The position numbers were made by a program, and so were the translations under genes. A DNA stretch of 64,000 nucleotides from Hirudo medicinalis (lineage: Eukaryota > Annelida > Clitellata > Hirudinida > Hirudinidae), in assembly GCA_011800805.1 (NCBI GenBank), contig MPNW01000419.1, forward strand, positions 56,913-120,912, written 5' to 3'. The notes below the pieces were generated by a model. The model was not told the DNA's origin, did not search any database, and worked only from the letters and a program-made list of their open reading frames with translations. This document shows, in pieces, positions 34,192 through 45,840 of the stretch. Every line of letters begins with the position of its first letter. The stretch's first letter is position 1.

Positions 34192-34977
34192 GATTATTTT
34201 ATTCAATGCACGAATTAAAGTGTACCTTTTATAAAAACTGGTCGTTTAAGTGCCATATATAAACCCTAGATTGTTTGAACACCAGCGAGACTGCTCTAAG
34301 ACCAAATTAAATAGCACTAAGAAACTTTTAGACAATAATAGACAATTAATAGCACGTAATAAAGGCGAATCTAGGTCAACTGGTTATGGTACCAACAATG
34401 ATTTAATTTAGCCATTAAAGAGTCATTATTGCATCGAGAGGAATCTTTTAGAAATTCAAAATATTCGATGACCCTCTGCAGACGAAAACTGGAACAACAA
34501 GACCAAATGCCAATGAATTGGCATTGGAATTTGAATAGATTTTTATTATTTGGAAAGAAATATAATTGCTGAGTGTTGCTAGCAAAGCTGGGGTTTTTTT
34601 TAAATATGAGATTATTGATTAATAAAATTTAAATTACCTGATTTGCCAGTTACTCAAATAAAAATTATGACATCATAAATGGTGCTTCTAAGTTTTCATA
34701 GTTGTCATTGCTCTCGACTTATCCGCAGCTTATATATTAATAACGTTATTAATATTGATAAAGTATATTGGTATATATATATATATACAAGAGCTAATGT
34801 GAGTTAACGACCACTTCCATAATTATTACGCATCAGCAAAGGATGAGTGCCAGAGGAATAGAAGGATCAATGATTTTTATTAAATTATTCATTGATTCAT
34901 CTGATCAGCTGCCTTTTACCTATTTGCTACTAATCACATCAGCAAACAACTTCACTTCAACAACCAGTACAATTATA
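34192..34977. other. Intergenic; metalloproteinase promoter and TMEM17 3' side
   Basis: Apart from the TATA-like elements, a short (TA)n run lies at 34775-34788. A 70-codon frame near 34843 is antisense to TMEM17 3' sequence and unsupported. Confidence 0.5.
34227..34233 (-). promoter_or_regulatory. TATA box of the metalloproteinase gene
   Basis: Minus-strand TATAAAA about 36 bases before the ATG at 34191. That would leave a 5' untranslated region of only a few bases if transcription starts about 30 bases downstream. A second TATATA lies near 34257 and may be the real one. Confidence 0.45.
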
Positions 34978-36001
34978 TTAATCATCTTTGAACATTTGGT
35001 TGTCGTAGATTGCCATTTCTTGGTGGTAAGCATTTGGCCCTTGGATTTGTTGTAATTTGAACTTGGTCATGAGCAGTCGGATGTTTGTTTTTATGGCCAG
35101 AAAGCTGATGATGAGTTCCAGCCCGATAAAAATAGTCAGGATGGAGCATACGATTCTCTCTAGAGGGCTGATGATAGTTGCCTCGTTAGACAGCAAGAAC
35201 AAGATTTGAGGCAGTTGTATGACAACTGTGAGAATCCAATGAGCAGCCAGATCTGGCATCTAAATGATAGATAAATACCAATGTAAAGTTTTGGAGATTT
35301 AACTGTTAATTTGGATTATTTACTTATTAATGGTAGCAGAATATTTGATAGGTAATATTTGTATTGGGAATGCAGTCAGTTTAATATGTAGGCATGTATT
35401 TTGGGAAATATATGATATTGTAATAGCAGCACAAGTTCATCATATTGAGAATTACATTTCTGATATATGGAGAATTCTGGACAAGGAATAAATAATTTGC
35501 CCATGATTTTTCATTATATTTATAGAGACTCACTCTTTCCAGAAGGTTTCCAGAATAGCCCAAGTAAATTCTGATAGCTTCAACAATGGACATACAGATT
35601 AAGATGCATATGATAATTACTTGATAGAAAGTTGACAGTCTGTCAAACTAAAATTAAAAAAACTTTTACTAATACATACAATTTTCATAAAAATCTTTAA
35701 TGTATTTCCAACCTTAAGATAAAGAGCAACTATTTCAACTAATAGCCAAAGTGGAAAATAAAACAAGTTGAAATAAAGCAACATCTGGAGGGGCAAACTT
35801 GAGGCATAACTTTCACCTTGTAAATGAATTTTGTTGATAATGTAAAGAATAAAAAAGTAAGCCATTAATAAATAATTTCTGAGTAATTGGCATTGTACTT
35901 CTGACTGGAAATGTGTAATAAGCTTCATTAGCACTGTGCGATGTTAAAACATTTATCCTTAAATCGGAGGGAACGATATGATTTGTTGAAGACATAATCA
36001 T
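34978..36001 (-). CDS. TMEM17: TMEM17, ciliary transition-zone membrane protein
   Basis: Four exons in phase: 36001-35899, 35816-35713, 35647-35534, 35259-34978; 200 residues, close to the usual length of about 198. Family text is clear: SSLPLQMLLYFNLFYFPLWL (TM1), IVEAIRIYLGYSGNLLERMP (end of TM2), ILTVVIQLPQILFLLSNEA (TM3), and TM4 before KTNIRLLMTKFKLQQIQ. TMEM17 belongs to the MKS/B9 complex that gates the ciliary transition zone and Hedgehog signalling. Two start codons, 36001 and 35995, are in frame; either may be used. The gene is divergent from POT1, and the two share an upstream region of about 570 bases. Confidence 0.94.
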
Positions 36002-36570
36002 AAATTCGTAATGCTCGGTAAAAGTGTATATCCAGGTATTTGTTAATTTCTTTCATAAGCTTGGTTACTAACGAACACTTGTGCTAAGATAAATAAGATG
36101 AAAAGTGCATTGAGAATTATAAGTATATTAAGGATGAAGGTTTGCAATTTTCAGTACAAATGATGCTATTAAAGTTAATTGTAAATAAAAAATAATAAAA
36201 CACTGCATATTTATATTTTTTACAGAAATACAAAGATCTAGTTTGCAGCGGTTTAAATCCGGCGGCCTACCATTGTTTGGCTTTGTAAATACGTTGCGAT
36301 GAGTTCGACTGAGGTTGTTTAAATGTTTATAGGAACAAATTTGCTTTTACGTCTTTTGCTGCATATTTATGACTAAGAAGTTCTTCAAGAAACGTTGTGA
36401 TGTTATAATAAATATTGTAATATAATTAACTAACATATAATTTAAAAAGTGTAAGGGGCTACGATTAAGTATGCCATATTCAAATTAACTTTTATTATAT
36501 GTTGTTCTACTTGAATTGACTTTTCTTTATTTTTATGTGATATTACATATTTTGATTTGTTTGCTTTTAG
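36002..36570. promoter_or_regulatory. Divergent promoter region TMEM17 / POT1
   Basis: AT-rich. The first coding exon of POT1 (roughly ten residues plus the ATG) is expected here but I could not choose between several ATGs. Confidence 0.45.
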
Positions 36571-37940
36571 ACTTATAAATACACAATACTAAAAGATGCA
36601 GCCTTGAATAGTGTTCTTAATGTAATAGGAGTGATAAAGTATGCCAGACAGTCTAGACCTAAAAGAGGTGACCTTGTCTTCACTTTAATCCAAAAATTAA
36701 AGTTTAGAATATATATTTATTCATAACATGTTTTAATTGCCAAAACATCTGTAATAAAATAAGTATATTATGTATTATAAGTATTTATGGCTTTCTTTTA
36801 TTTGCTGACACTGTGCTTCAGTTTGATGATGCTTAAAGAGGTTAACCAATGCTTTGGACATGAAGATTTTGAGTTGTGTTTTCACCATGTTAAATCATCA
36901 TTGCATAGTGAATTAGCCTAAGTCGGTTTGATTTGAGTTGATTTGAACCTCAATCAATGCAGAACATCATGTGTTTCTCTCCCTCACCGATGAGTCGATC
37001 TTCTCGACCAAAACTTCAAAAATCTCGACAAATGCGTTTGTCATCAACTCCACAAACCTAGATGAGGTCAGACCTCATAGAATTGTGCGCATGCACAGAC
37101 TGAAGGTGAAGCTTAACAAACACTTTGATGACGTACTAATGATATGCTAATCAATGAATGACTTAATTACTTGATTATCATGTGATAATTGGTCAAATAG
37201 TTGATCATTACATGAGGTTTATCTTTGTGATTAAAGCATTTGATTTGAAAGTCTTGCATTAAGCTACATTTTTGAATGAAAAATTTATGATAATCTCAAA
37301 TAAGATAAACACTTAAATGTCTGTCATACAGCTAATACCTTGAAATTACTGAAATTTTGCAATTCATCCTCTGAATATCTTTAGTTAGTTTTAAATTATT
37401 GCTGAGCTTTCAAAAATCATCATTCACTTTGTCCACTGCAGTTTGAGAGTTTCCAGGGCTCCCTGCAGGGGATCAGCAGACCCGGGTGTCACTTCATCGT
37501 CCTCGACGAGCGTCCTGGGGCCTCCCTCGAACCCTTGTACTCCTCGAGCCACAAACATTCTCCTGTCACCCAGGCAGAGGCCAGAAGGGTGAGCATTTTA
37601 ATGGAAATGTATTTCTTGTGGTGTTGCAGACATTAACATTCTGGTTGTATGATTGTTATTGGCGTGCTGATGGATTCTCGTTGTCGTCATTGCTAAGGTT
37701 ATTACAGGATAATACTTGGGTTATTTATGTATCTCTTTTAGTAAGGAGCTGTTTTGTGCTAACAATGGGATGTTAATGTTTATAAATGCTGGGATGATAG
37801 GAAGAAGTTCAAAATCTAATTGCAATTTAGGATCTCGTGGCCAAAGTCTAACTAATTCTTAATAATTTTAGTTGGAATTGTGTGACATACAACGATAGTA
37901 TTATTTAAAGCTCGTTTGACTTGATAAGTATTTTGATGAC

Positions 37941-38002
<62 letters not shown>

Positions 38003-41000
38003 GATGTCATCGTATGTGATGATTAGATAGAAGAGTTGAGGCTATGGTTGAACAAGAATATGACGTTGTTCGAGAGATGCGAGGACTCCTCCCCCATGAA
38101 TTTCTCTGAGATCGAACCTGGACAGTACTTCACCAACATCTGCCAGGTATTCGGGAATTGTTTTTTTGACGTTATTTTTTAGTTATTTAATTAACGATCA
38201 GTTTGTGTTTATATTACTTCAAATCAGTTTTCAATGTTACTTGGCTGAACTGTTAAATATTAAAAATTAACTTTTGATTAACTTATTACAACTACTAAGT
38301 AAGTAACTAGTAAGTGAATTTGTATAACGCCATAAGTGTAAGCATCAGGGGTGCTTAGACCATTTATACAGCGCCCTCTCCCAGAGGCGCCTGGTGGTGG
38401 TGCAAGCTGGGTTGCGAACACGACACTTAACGACTGTAGCTTTTACAGTCATTCGCAGGAATGCAAACCCTCTGAGCCAACTTGCACTACTGCCTAACTA
38501 TTAAGAAGTTGGGATAATGTTATTGTGGATGAATGATGTTTATTATCAAGTTGACTTGAGGAATGAATTTCAGATGATTTGCTGATTTTATTATTTAATC
38601 ATCGGCCAAAATTGTGATCGTTATCAAAATAGTCACCACGTTTAGTGAATGTTTGTGTTGCAATCCAGGTGTTGTCAAACAGGTACAATGGTGACCTCAA
38701 GTCTCACTTTCTCCATGTTACTGATGGCACTTCTCTGAAAATGTTGGTAATAAATGTGCATTTTCATTGCATTATGTTTATTATGTGTATTATTCCATTG
38801 CATTTAATTAATGACACTCAAGGAAGCTGCACAGAAGAATGCCTCTGAATGAAGTCATCGACCAGAACATGTGGAACTGCCCCTTGGCAGATCTTGAACC
38901 AATAGTTTTGGAGATAGAAGTTCACGAGAGCCACGCAGACGTTTTGGGAGGCCTCGAGGTTGTCGTGCATCTCTCTTTGTAATTGTTCGGGTCCCGATCA
39001 TATTTCAACTTAATTTATCATTTGTTTGGGGATCTATTTGCTTTAATTTGTTATAGTTTATTGCGGTCTCTGATGCCAATATAATGGTTTGCAAATGAAC
39101 GTGTTGAAGTTTTAATTGTTGTCATTGTTATTATTATTGTTGTTATTGTTATTGTAGTTACTGACAAGAGATTAAGTAACAATGGTCTTTAAATGTAATA
39201 TTTTATTTAGTTTTTGACAATGTATTTACAAGTTACTTTCTAGGCTGGAGAATTCTTGAGGCTGAAGAATCTGCACGTGTTCTTGCGCTCGGACACGCAA
39301 GACAACCAGAACCGACAATTGACATTCCAGCTCCATAAGGGGCCTGTACTGGTCCAAAAGGTTCCCTCGACCTCATACGAAGCTCGGGAAATTTCCTCAA
39401 GACTCAAACCGCTCGGAAGATCCAACTGCGGAAATTCAAACAGCAACTTTTCCAATGGAAAATCAACAGATGCCAACAGCAACAGAAATTTAAACAACAA
39501 CTTACTGACATCAAGCTCTACTCCTACAACTGTCGACGATGTCGGCTGTGTTTCTGTGCGTCCACCTCTCCTAAGGCTGACCAACAATGATCCAAGAAGG
39601 CTCAACAGCTTTAAATATTTTTCACCCAGATTAAACTGCAACAACAATGAAGAGGGAGTCAGCAAGCAACCTACCAGCCTGATAGGAGGAATCAATCACG
39701 TGCTCATTCAAGAAGATGATGATGATAATGATGGCAACGATGATAATGATACAAGTCGACAAGGTGAAGGTGTAGATGGAAAATTCCAGCGAAGAGAAAT
39801 GAAAAGAAAGACAACTGAAGATGAAAATGATCAGGGATATTCCAGTAAGAGGGTTAAATTCCAGTTTCGGGCAGATTTGGAACAACATCTGCCTCCAATC
39901 AACAACCGGAAGACATCTGGTGTTGATAGCTGGACACAAACTGATGGTGAATTTAAAAGAGAAGACTATGTGTTTTGGCCCTCCTCAGACTCAAGTGATG
40001 ATGATGATGATGACAATGGGAGGAAAAGAAATAATGCCCCCAATGGAGAGCATCGCTCGAAGGAGCCAACGACATTGAACCGATCCTATGGAGCAGAAAC
40101 GGGAGCTGCTAAAACGAGCAGCCGATGTCGGCAGATGGAGAATTCGGAGGTTGTCGACGACTCGATCAGACGACAGTGGGACGGAGTCGTCATATCCTTC
40201 GACAGCTCCATGAGTTGTGATGAGGACGACGTTTACTACAGGCAGGAATCCCAGGGATATGCCGGCAAGCAGAACAACGTGAAGTTGACCCTAAAGACTT
40301 GCCATGTGTTGAGGGAGACTTGCACTCTTAAAGATGTCATTGGGACTTTCCCTCCAATGAACTTCAAGGTCAAGGCCAGAGTTGAGGATTATTTCCCGAA
40401 GCCCGACTTGGATTCTCTGTTTGTGCAGCTGCACTGCTCGACTTGTGACTTTGTGCTGCCTCTCAGATGCCTCTCCTCAAGAAATCCAAATAAAAAGTGC
40501 ACTTGGGACTGCAAGAGAAGCTGTTCTCAGGTTGATCGCCGTCAGAGAAGTCCGTGTCCTCAGTGCAAGTTGAGGGGGAGAACGGTCCAGATGAGGCACA
40601 TCTTCACTTTCCAAATCCTCATGGTCGATGAAGACTTGGGAACGAAGCTCTGTGTGAATTTATGGGGAAATGAGGCTGTAAGTATCTATTACATACAATA
40701 TTATTATTATTATTATTAATATTATTATTATTAATGACCTAAAAACCTAAAAAATAATATTAATACAACGAATACTGTAGCTGTGGAGATGATCATGATA
40801 ATGATTAAATGGTGATGAATGGAGATGATCATAATGATTAAATGGTGATGAATGGAGATGATCATGATAATGATTAAATGGTGATGAATGGAGATGATCA
40901 TGATAATGATTAAATGGTGATGAATGGAGATGATCATGATAATGATTAAATGGTGATGAATGGAGATGATCATGATAATGATTAAATGTTATTTAATGAT

Positions 41001-41343
41001 TAAATGTTAATTATTATTATAATAATATTATAATTATTATTAATATTATTATTAATTGCAAGTTGATTGCTTCAGGAAATTTTATTATTTTCTTTGATTT
41101 GAATGAATCTATTTAAATCAACTTATTCGATCCTTCAAAAAGAACAAACTCCTGGGGAAACCGCGTCCAAAGAATGCAGTCAGCACGAAATCGAAAATGA
41201 AGGAGTTGAAGGAGAAGATGGATGGAATCATCGGAAGTTCTGTCGACTGTTGCATCGCTTCCTCTGCACAGAACGGAGTCGCCTTTTTTCAGATCTTTGA
41301 CACTTTTCTCGTGACACTTGACTGTGCAGAGGGTTTTGTGTGA
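36571..41343 (+). CDS. POT1: POT1, telomere single-strand binding protein (5' end not found; frameshift in last exon)
   Basis: Exons 36571-36667, 36963-37105, 37442-37588, 38027-38146, 38669-38746, 38827-38958, 39244-40677 are in phase, then 41063 onward. OB1 (YTILKDAALNSVLNVIGVIK to RPHRIVRMHRLK), OB2 (EIEPGQYFTNICQVLS to EFLRLKNLHVFLRS), then a roughly 270-residue acidic, Asn/Ser/Asp-rich insert. The C-terminal OB3 follows, with its zinc ribbon (LHCSTCDF and CPQCKLRG) and an ending AFFQIFDTF. Human POT1 has the same order; the insert explains the greater length here. POT1 protects the G-rich 3' overhang within shelterin. In the last exon the frame ends at TAA 41114-41116, but the next frame continues for 75 convincing codons to TGA at 41341-41343, so one base appears to be missing near 41114. 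Confidence 0.9.
37939..38002. repeat. (ATT)n microsatellite
   Basis: About 21 uninterrupted ATT units, ending 24 bases before POT1 exon 38027. Confidence 0.95.
38350..38487 (-). repeat. tRNA-derived SINE copy (POT1 intron)
   Basis: The minus-strand head 38487-38400 starts GTGCAAG and ends CTTGCAC (a 7-bp acceptor stem). It has an A-box-like TGGCTCAGAGGG and a B-box-like GTTCGCAACCC. A tail with a GCGCCTC...GAGGGCGC-type hairpin and TATAAATGG follows. Confidence 0.8.
40783..40988. repeat. 36-bp tandem repeat in the last POT1 intron
   Basis: Six copies of a 36-base unit (TGGAGATGATCATGATAATG plus ATTAAATGGTGATGAA); the second is 3 bases shorter. The His/Ile-rich minus frame over it is a repeat translation. 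Confidence 0.93.
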
Positions 41344-42322
41344 AATAGTTGTTAATTATGTCCTTGCGAAGTCGGGTGAGCTCTCATTAAAGTACTTTTA
41401 CATTGTAATTGAAATCAATGTCTTTAAGTCAGCCTTAATCTTGTTGCCTTAATCGAGTTACCTTTGTTTACCCACTAAAATGCAACATGCGATAAGATTG
41501 TAGTTTCACAGCATATGGTATCCCGGGCGTTGTTACATATCTAGGCACAAGTGTTCAAGCACCGTCCTAATCGTCCAGCTACGTAATGGACGTTAATAAA
41601 CAAAGACTAGTGTTTTGTATACAGAGGATCGCTCGGCTAACGACACGGAGATTTGTTTACCCTCTTACGTACGCTTCCAAGCAACCAAGTCAGTCCTATT
41701 TTGTCTTGGAAAAGTGAAAGGAAGTCACCGGATGATTCCGTGGTCAAGCCTGCAGCTAGCAAAGGAAACTTACCCGGTTACCCCCAGCGACAAATTTCCG
41801 CAAGAATCTCCTTATAGTAGCGATGCAGATAGCAGCATTGCTTCGCCTGTAGAACCTGATACCTCGATTTTCGAATTAATTTGGTATGGATTGTAAATGG
41901 TGCATGATCTATAACAATAATTGACTGATTCTTTGTTTTAACGGTTGGTTTGATTCCTTTGCTTTCCAACATCCATGCGATTTTCGTGGTGCTCTCCGCT
42001 TGACTGCCACGAGGTAGCTTTTTGTCCAAAGTTATTTGACATTAAAAAGAAATTTTTGTCACTAAAAGTTTCGTATTTCACTTGAGATTAAGGGCATTTC
42101 TTCTCACATCAATATTTTTTATAGTTCTACTAATTTTAAACTTTTTATTATTTCTGGTTGTATTATTAAGTACTAGGACAGCTACCGTTTTAATAGTGTT
42201 CTAGTTATTTTATGAAACTTTTCATTATTCGTTGAATTTATGAACTTTCATCATGTGTCTAAGAATTTCCAGGTTACCTGTAATACCGATCTTACCGTCA
42301 GTCCGACAATAGAAAAAAAATC
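41344..42322. other. Region between POT1 and PIGL
   Basis: A 93-codon + strand frame at 41615-41896 has fairly ordinary composition and a possible acceptor before it, but no family match and no clear partner exons. It may be a 5' untranslated exon of PIGL or chance. Confidence 0.4.
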
Positions 42323-44930
42323 ATGTTTATGTGTTTTGGGCGGAAGAAAAAAAAAAGATCGCTGTGCTTTCCGTTGGCTATGATAGTCTTGTTAATTGTT
42401 GTGATTGCAATCGTACTGGTCTGTTTTAGTGCACTCGGTTTATCATGGAGAGAATCACTGAAAGAATTAGGAGATGACCGCAGAAAAAATATCATGTTTG
42501 TTACGGCCCATCCCGATGACGAATGCATGTTCTTTGCTCCTTCGATTCTGAACATGCCACAACATAACATCTACCTACTCTGCCTCTCAAATGGTTTAAC
42601 ACTAGATTTTCAACTACAAAAAATTGAATCTAAAACGGTACGAGTTTTTCTTAAATCTATTTTTTTTGTTTATTTAATAGGCAACTTTTATGGTGAGGGC
42701 GAGTTGAGATCTCAAGAATTGTTGGAGAGCTCCATGTTGTTAGGGATCAAGGAGCAAAACATATTTGTAGAGGACCATCAGTAAGATTACTTTTAATTTA
42801 AATAATTTTAGTTATATTAAATGTGACTAAATGCTTGTATGATTATGTCACTATTATTTTGTATTGTATCAAATACATTGCATATGTTAGTGAACATAAT
42901 AAGTAATAGTATTTTTTAAATAACTAGTAATTAAGTAACTTTAAATTTATCTTAAATATCGGGGGATCCATCCAGCATGAGAGTGAATTTGCTTAATGAA
43001 TAATGATTAAAGTTGTCGTTATTCTCAACCAGTGAACTCCGGGACGACCCGAAGCTGTTGTGGAATTCGTCTGTTGTTTCAGAAGTCGTCGGCAAGTATG
43101 CTGAACGTTATGACATCGATGTTGTTAGTTTGCCAAATAAATCTCATCTTCTACGTCAATACGATGTAACACCATGTCAACGCAATAAGTCGGATCGGTC
43201 AGACCTAGTAATTTATTAATAAGGCTGAGTTGTCTTTCCATTAGATTTACTTGTTTCTACAAGTTAAAGAATGCAGGTTTCAGAACATGGATGATGTTGT
43301 ATAGCCATTGTTATCAAGTTTCAAATTTCATCCTCATAAATGTTACCATTTTCATAATTAGACCTTAAATGATTACGGAAACCTAAAAACCAACATCTTC
43401 AAATGTGTTGTAATAAAATCCATGCGAACGTTAAGTATTACATTAGTTATATATAATATATATATATTATATATATATATATATATAGTTAGTTATAAAA
43501 ATATATATATAGTTAGATGTAATACATATATATATATATATATATAATAGCTTAAACATTTTGTGACTTCATTCTAAATCATACTCTTTTTTCTCATTAT
43601 AAAAAAAAAGCTAAAACAAAGTCTAAAGTCTTTTAATAATCCTTAATCCTTGCATCAATGTTTTGCTGTTTCAGTTGGTGACATTTGACGAAGAAGGAGT
43701 CAGCGGGCACCTCAATCACATTGGTGTTCACATGGGCATCAAGTAATGTTGTTTAAATCAATTTCTAAACTTAATGTAATTATATTTATAACGATTATTG
43801 CAACATTATGTAAACTAACAAGGACATGACGTCCCCTGCTTTAATCCTTGCTTTGATTATCCGCAGGAAATATTTGNTGTTTAAATCAATTTCTAAACTT
43901 AATGTAATTATATTTATAACGATTATTGCAACATTATGTAAACTAACAAGGACATGACGTCCCCTGCTTTAATCCTTGCTTTGATTATCCGCAGGAAATA
44001 TTTGGAGTCGCAGTCAAGTTAGTTTGTTCTTACGTTTGATTTGTGTTGTTGACATTTATATGATCTAAATGTTGTTGCTATCACACCACGACTTTGCTGT
44101 ATTGCTTTAATAAATAATAATGCAAAATTGTAATGTGTAAATATGTTATAATAATTTAATAAAAATTTATTAATTTATTAAAATCACACTCATTTGTTTT
44201 GCATATTTCATTCCAATAATCCCCAACAATTACTTCCGATCGATCGACGATGTCCGACGCGATGTCGTCTGGTCGACTGTAACAAATGTTTCTCCTCAAA
44301 AGACGTCGTAGGTTACAAGCTGTTGACGGTGAATGTCGTGAGGAAGTATTCGTCGGTCTTCGACATCCCGGTCACGTACCTCACCTCTTCTTCCGGTGCG
44401 TTCCTCTCTCGTCCTTTCCAGGTGTCGACGGCACGTGTTAGTGGAAATTGGTTCTGATTTGATTTGTCTGTTTTAAAGTCGTTCGAGGTGTTATGATTAT
44501 GTTTGTTATTGTATGTGCATGCCAACATGTATATGAATAAGTAAAAGTTGTTTGAGATGTTATGTAAATCAATGTAAAGGTTTGTATTGAATACTTACAT
44601 CAACGATACCAACCGACCGAGGACATTATAAGATACGAGTTATTTTTACGTGGCACCGTCGTTAATGTTATTAATCCGTAATGTAAATTGATAAATAAAC
44701 TTCTAAATGTTACTTAATAATGTGTGCTTTCATTATTTTATAATTACATAATACAAATTAAAGAATCACCTATCAATAATAATATTAACAACAACAATAA
44801 TAATAATAACAACAACAACTACTTACAGAGTGCCATGAATGAACATGAAAGTCAGATGACTTGGTTCAGACATCTCTACATCTTATTCTCAAGATACATG
44901 TACATCAACGACCTACTTCCTTTTGATTGA
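42323..44930 (+). CDS. PIGL: PIGL, GlcNAc-PI de-N-acetylase
   Basis: Seven exons in phase: 42323-42593, 42681-42780, 43033-43123, 43675-43742, 43995-44017, 44312-44421, 44829-44930; 254 residues against 252 in human. A Lys/Arg-rich N-terminus is followed by one membrane anchor (LAMIVLLIVVIAIVLVCFSA). The metal-site motif AHPDDECMFF (His-Pro-Asp-Asp) comes next, then GEGELRSQELLESSMLLGI, TFDEEGVSGHLNHIGVH (second metal His) and a C-terminal WFRHLYILFSRYMYINDL. The enzyme works at the cytosolic face of the ER in the second step of GPI-anchor synthesis, removing acetyl from GlcNAc-PI. The 127-bp assembly duplication at 43750-44004 repeats the start of the 23-base exon; only one copy is real. Confidence 0.94.
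43439..43552. repeat. (TA)n microsatellite
   Basis: Two TA-rich blocks separated by TTAGTTATAAAA-type sequence in PIGL intron 3. Confidence 0.85.
43750..44004. repeat. Exact 127-bp direct duplication around a single N
   Basis: 43750-43876 equals 43878-44004, with N at 43877. Same length and form as the duplication at 33505-33759; most likely a contig-join artefact. Confidence 0.93.
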
Positions 44931-45840
44931 TTTGCATATTAATAATCAATTTATGGCCATTAATAATTAATTAAATTTCTAGATCTTGCCTCGTTGGTGA
45001 ACGGATTTGCAGTATTAATTGCCTATAGTGTTTTTTACGAATAAATTATTTGAGATCAAATGTACAAAAATTAGCATAGTTAATCATTGTTAATTGCTGT
45101 AAACTGTCGTTCTTATCTTGTTTGCATTGTGTTGTTATTAATGGTCGTGCATGTGACGAGATGATTGCAGTTGATTGTTAGGTCATTCAAATTACCTGGC
45201 TGTTGATTGGTCAACATCTGCAGGCACCACTCGTGGACACGGTCGACCGGTCACAATATTCTAAAATTTGTTTATTTGTGATTTTAAATGAATTTCAGGA
45301 TGTGATTGCAATATTGCACGATAAGGAAATGTTTGGTTGATTTGTCTCATCATTCTCATGGCTTTTTTTGTTTTATTGCGTGCAATGATTTTTGATGTGT
45401 CGACGAGATTATTCTTGTAATGACGTCAGTCACTTATTTATATACATTTTTTCAGTAATCTGGCACATTTGCATAAGGTTGCATAAATGTTGCAAGCTTA
45501 AGTGCAATTATTAATTACAATTATTATCCAATTAGGAGATAATTCAATCCAACAATAGGCATCACAAGAGCATCTGTCCAATCTGGGCTCTTGTACTAAA
45601 CGATCTAATTCATACTTACATTAGTGTCAGTCATGAAAAAATAATTGTGGAACTGTAATTTGATGTCACGAAATATTAACTATTTATCCACTTTAAGTGT
45701 AGCACAACTTAGAATTATTACATTTAATAAAACCTAAATTATTAGCTTATTATTAAATTATATTAGTTAATATCTAGATTATTGGCTATTAGATTTATTA
45801 TCCAAACAAATTCTGACATGTTTTAAAAATCCTCAACTCT
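44931..45840. other. Convergent 3' regions of PIGL and TMBIM copy 2
   Basis: AT-rich, no exon, RNA gene or element recognised. Confidence 0.55.

Noticed and set aside
40731..40973. His/Ile-rich minus frame
   Set aside because: Translation of the 36-bp tandem repeat in a POT1 intron.
41615..41896. 93-codon + frame between POT1 and PIGL
   Set aside because: No family, no partner exons and no conserved motif; it may be an untranslated exon, so it is not called as a gene.
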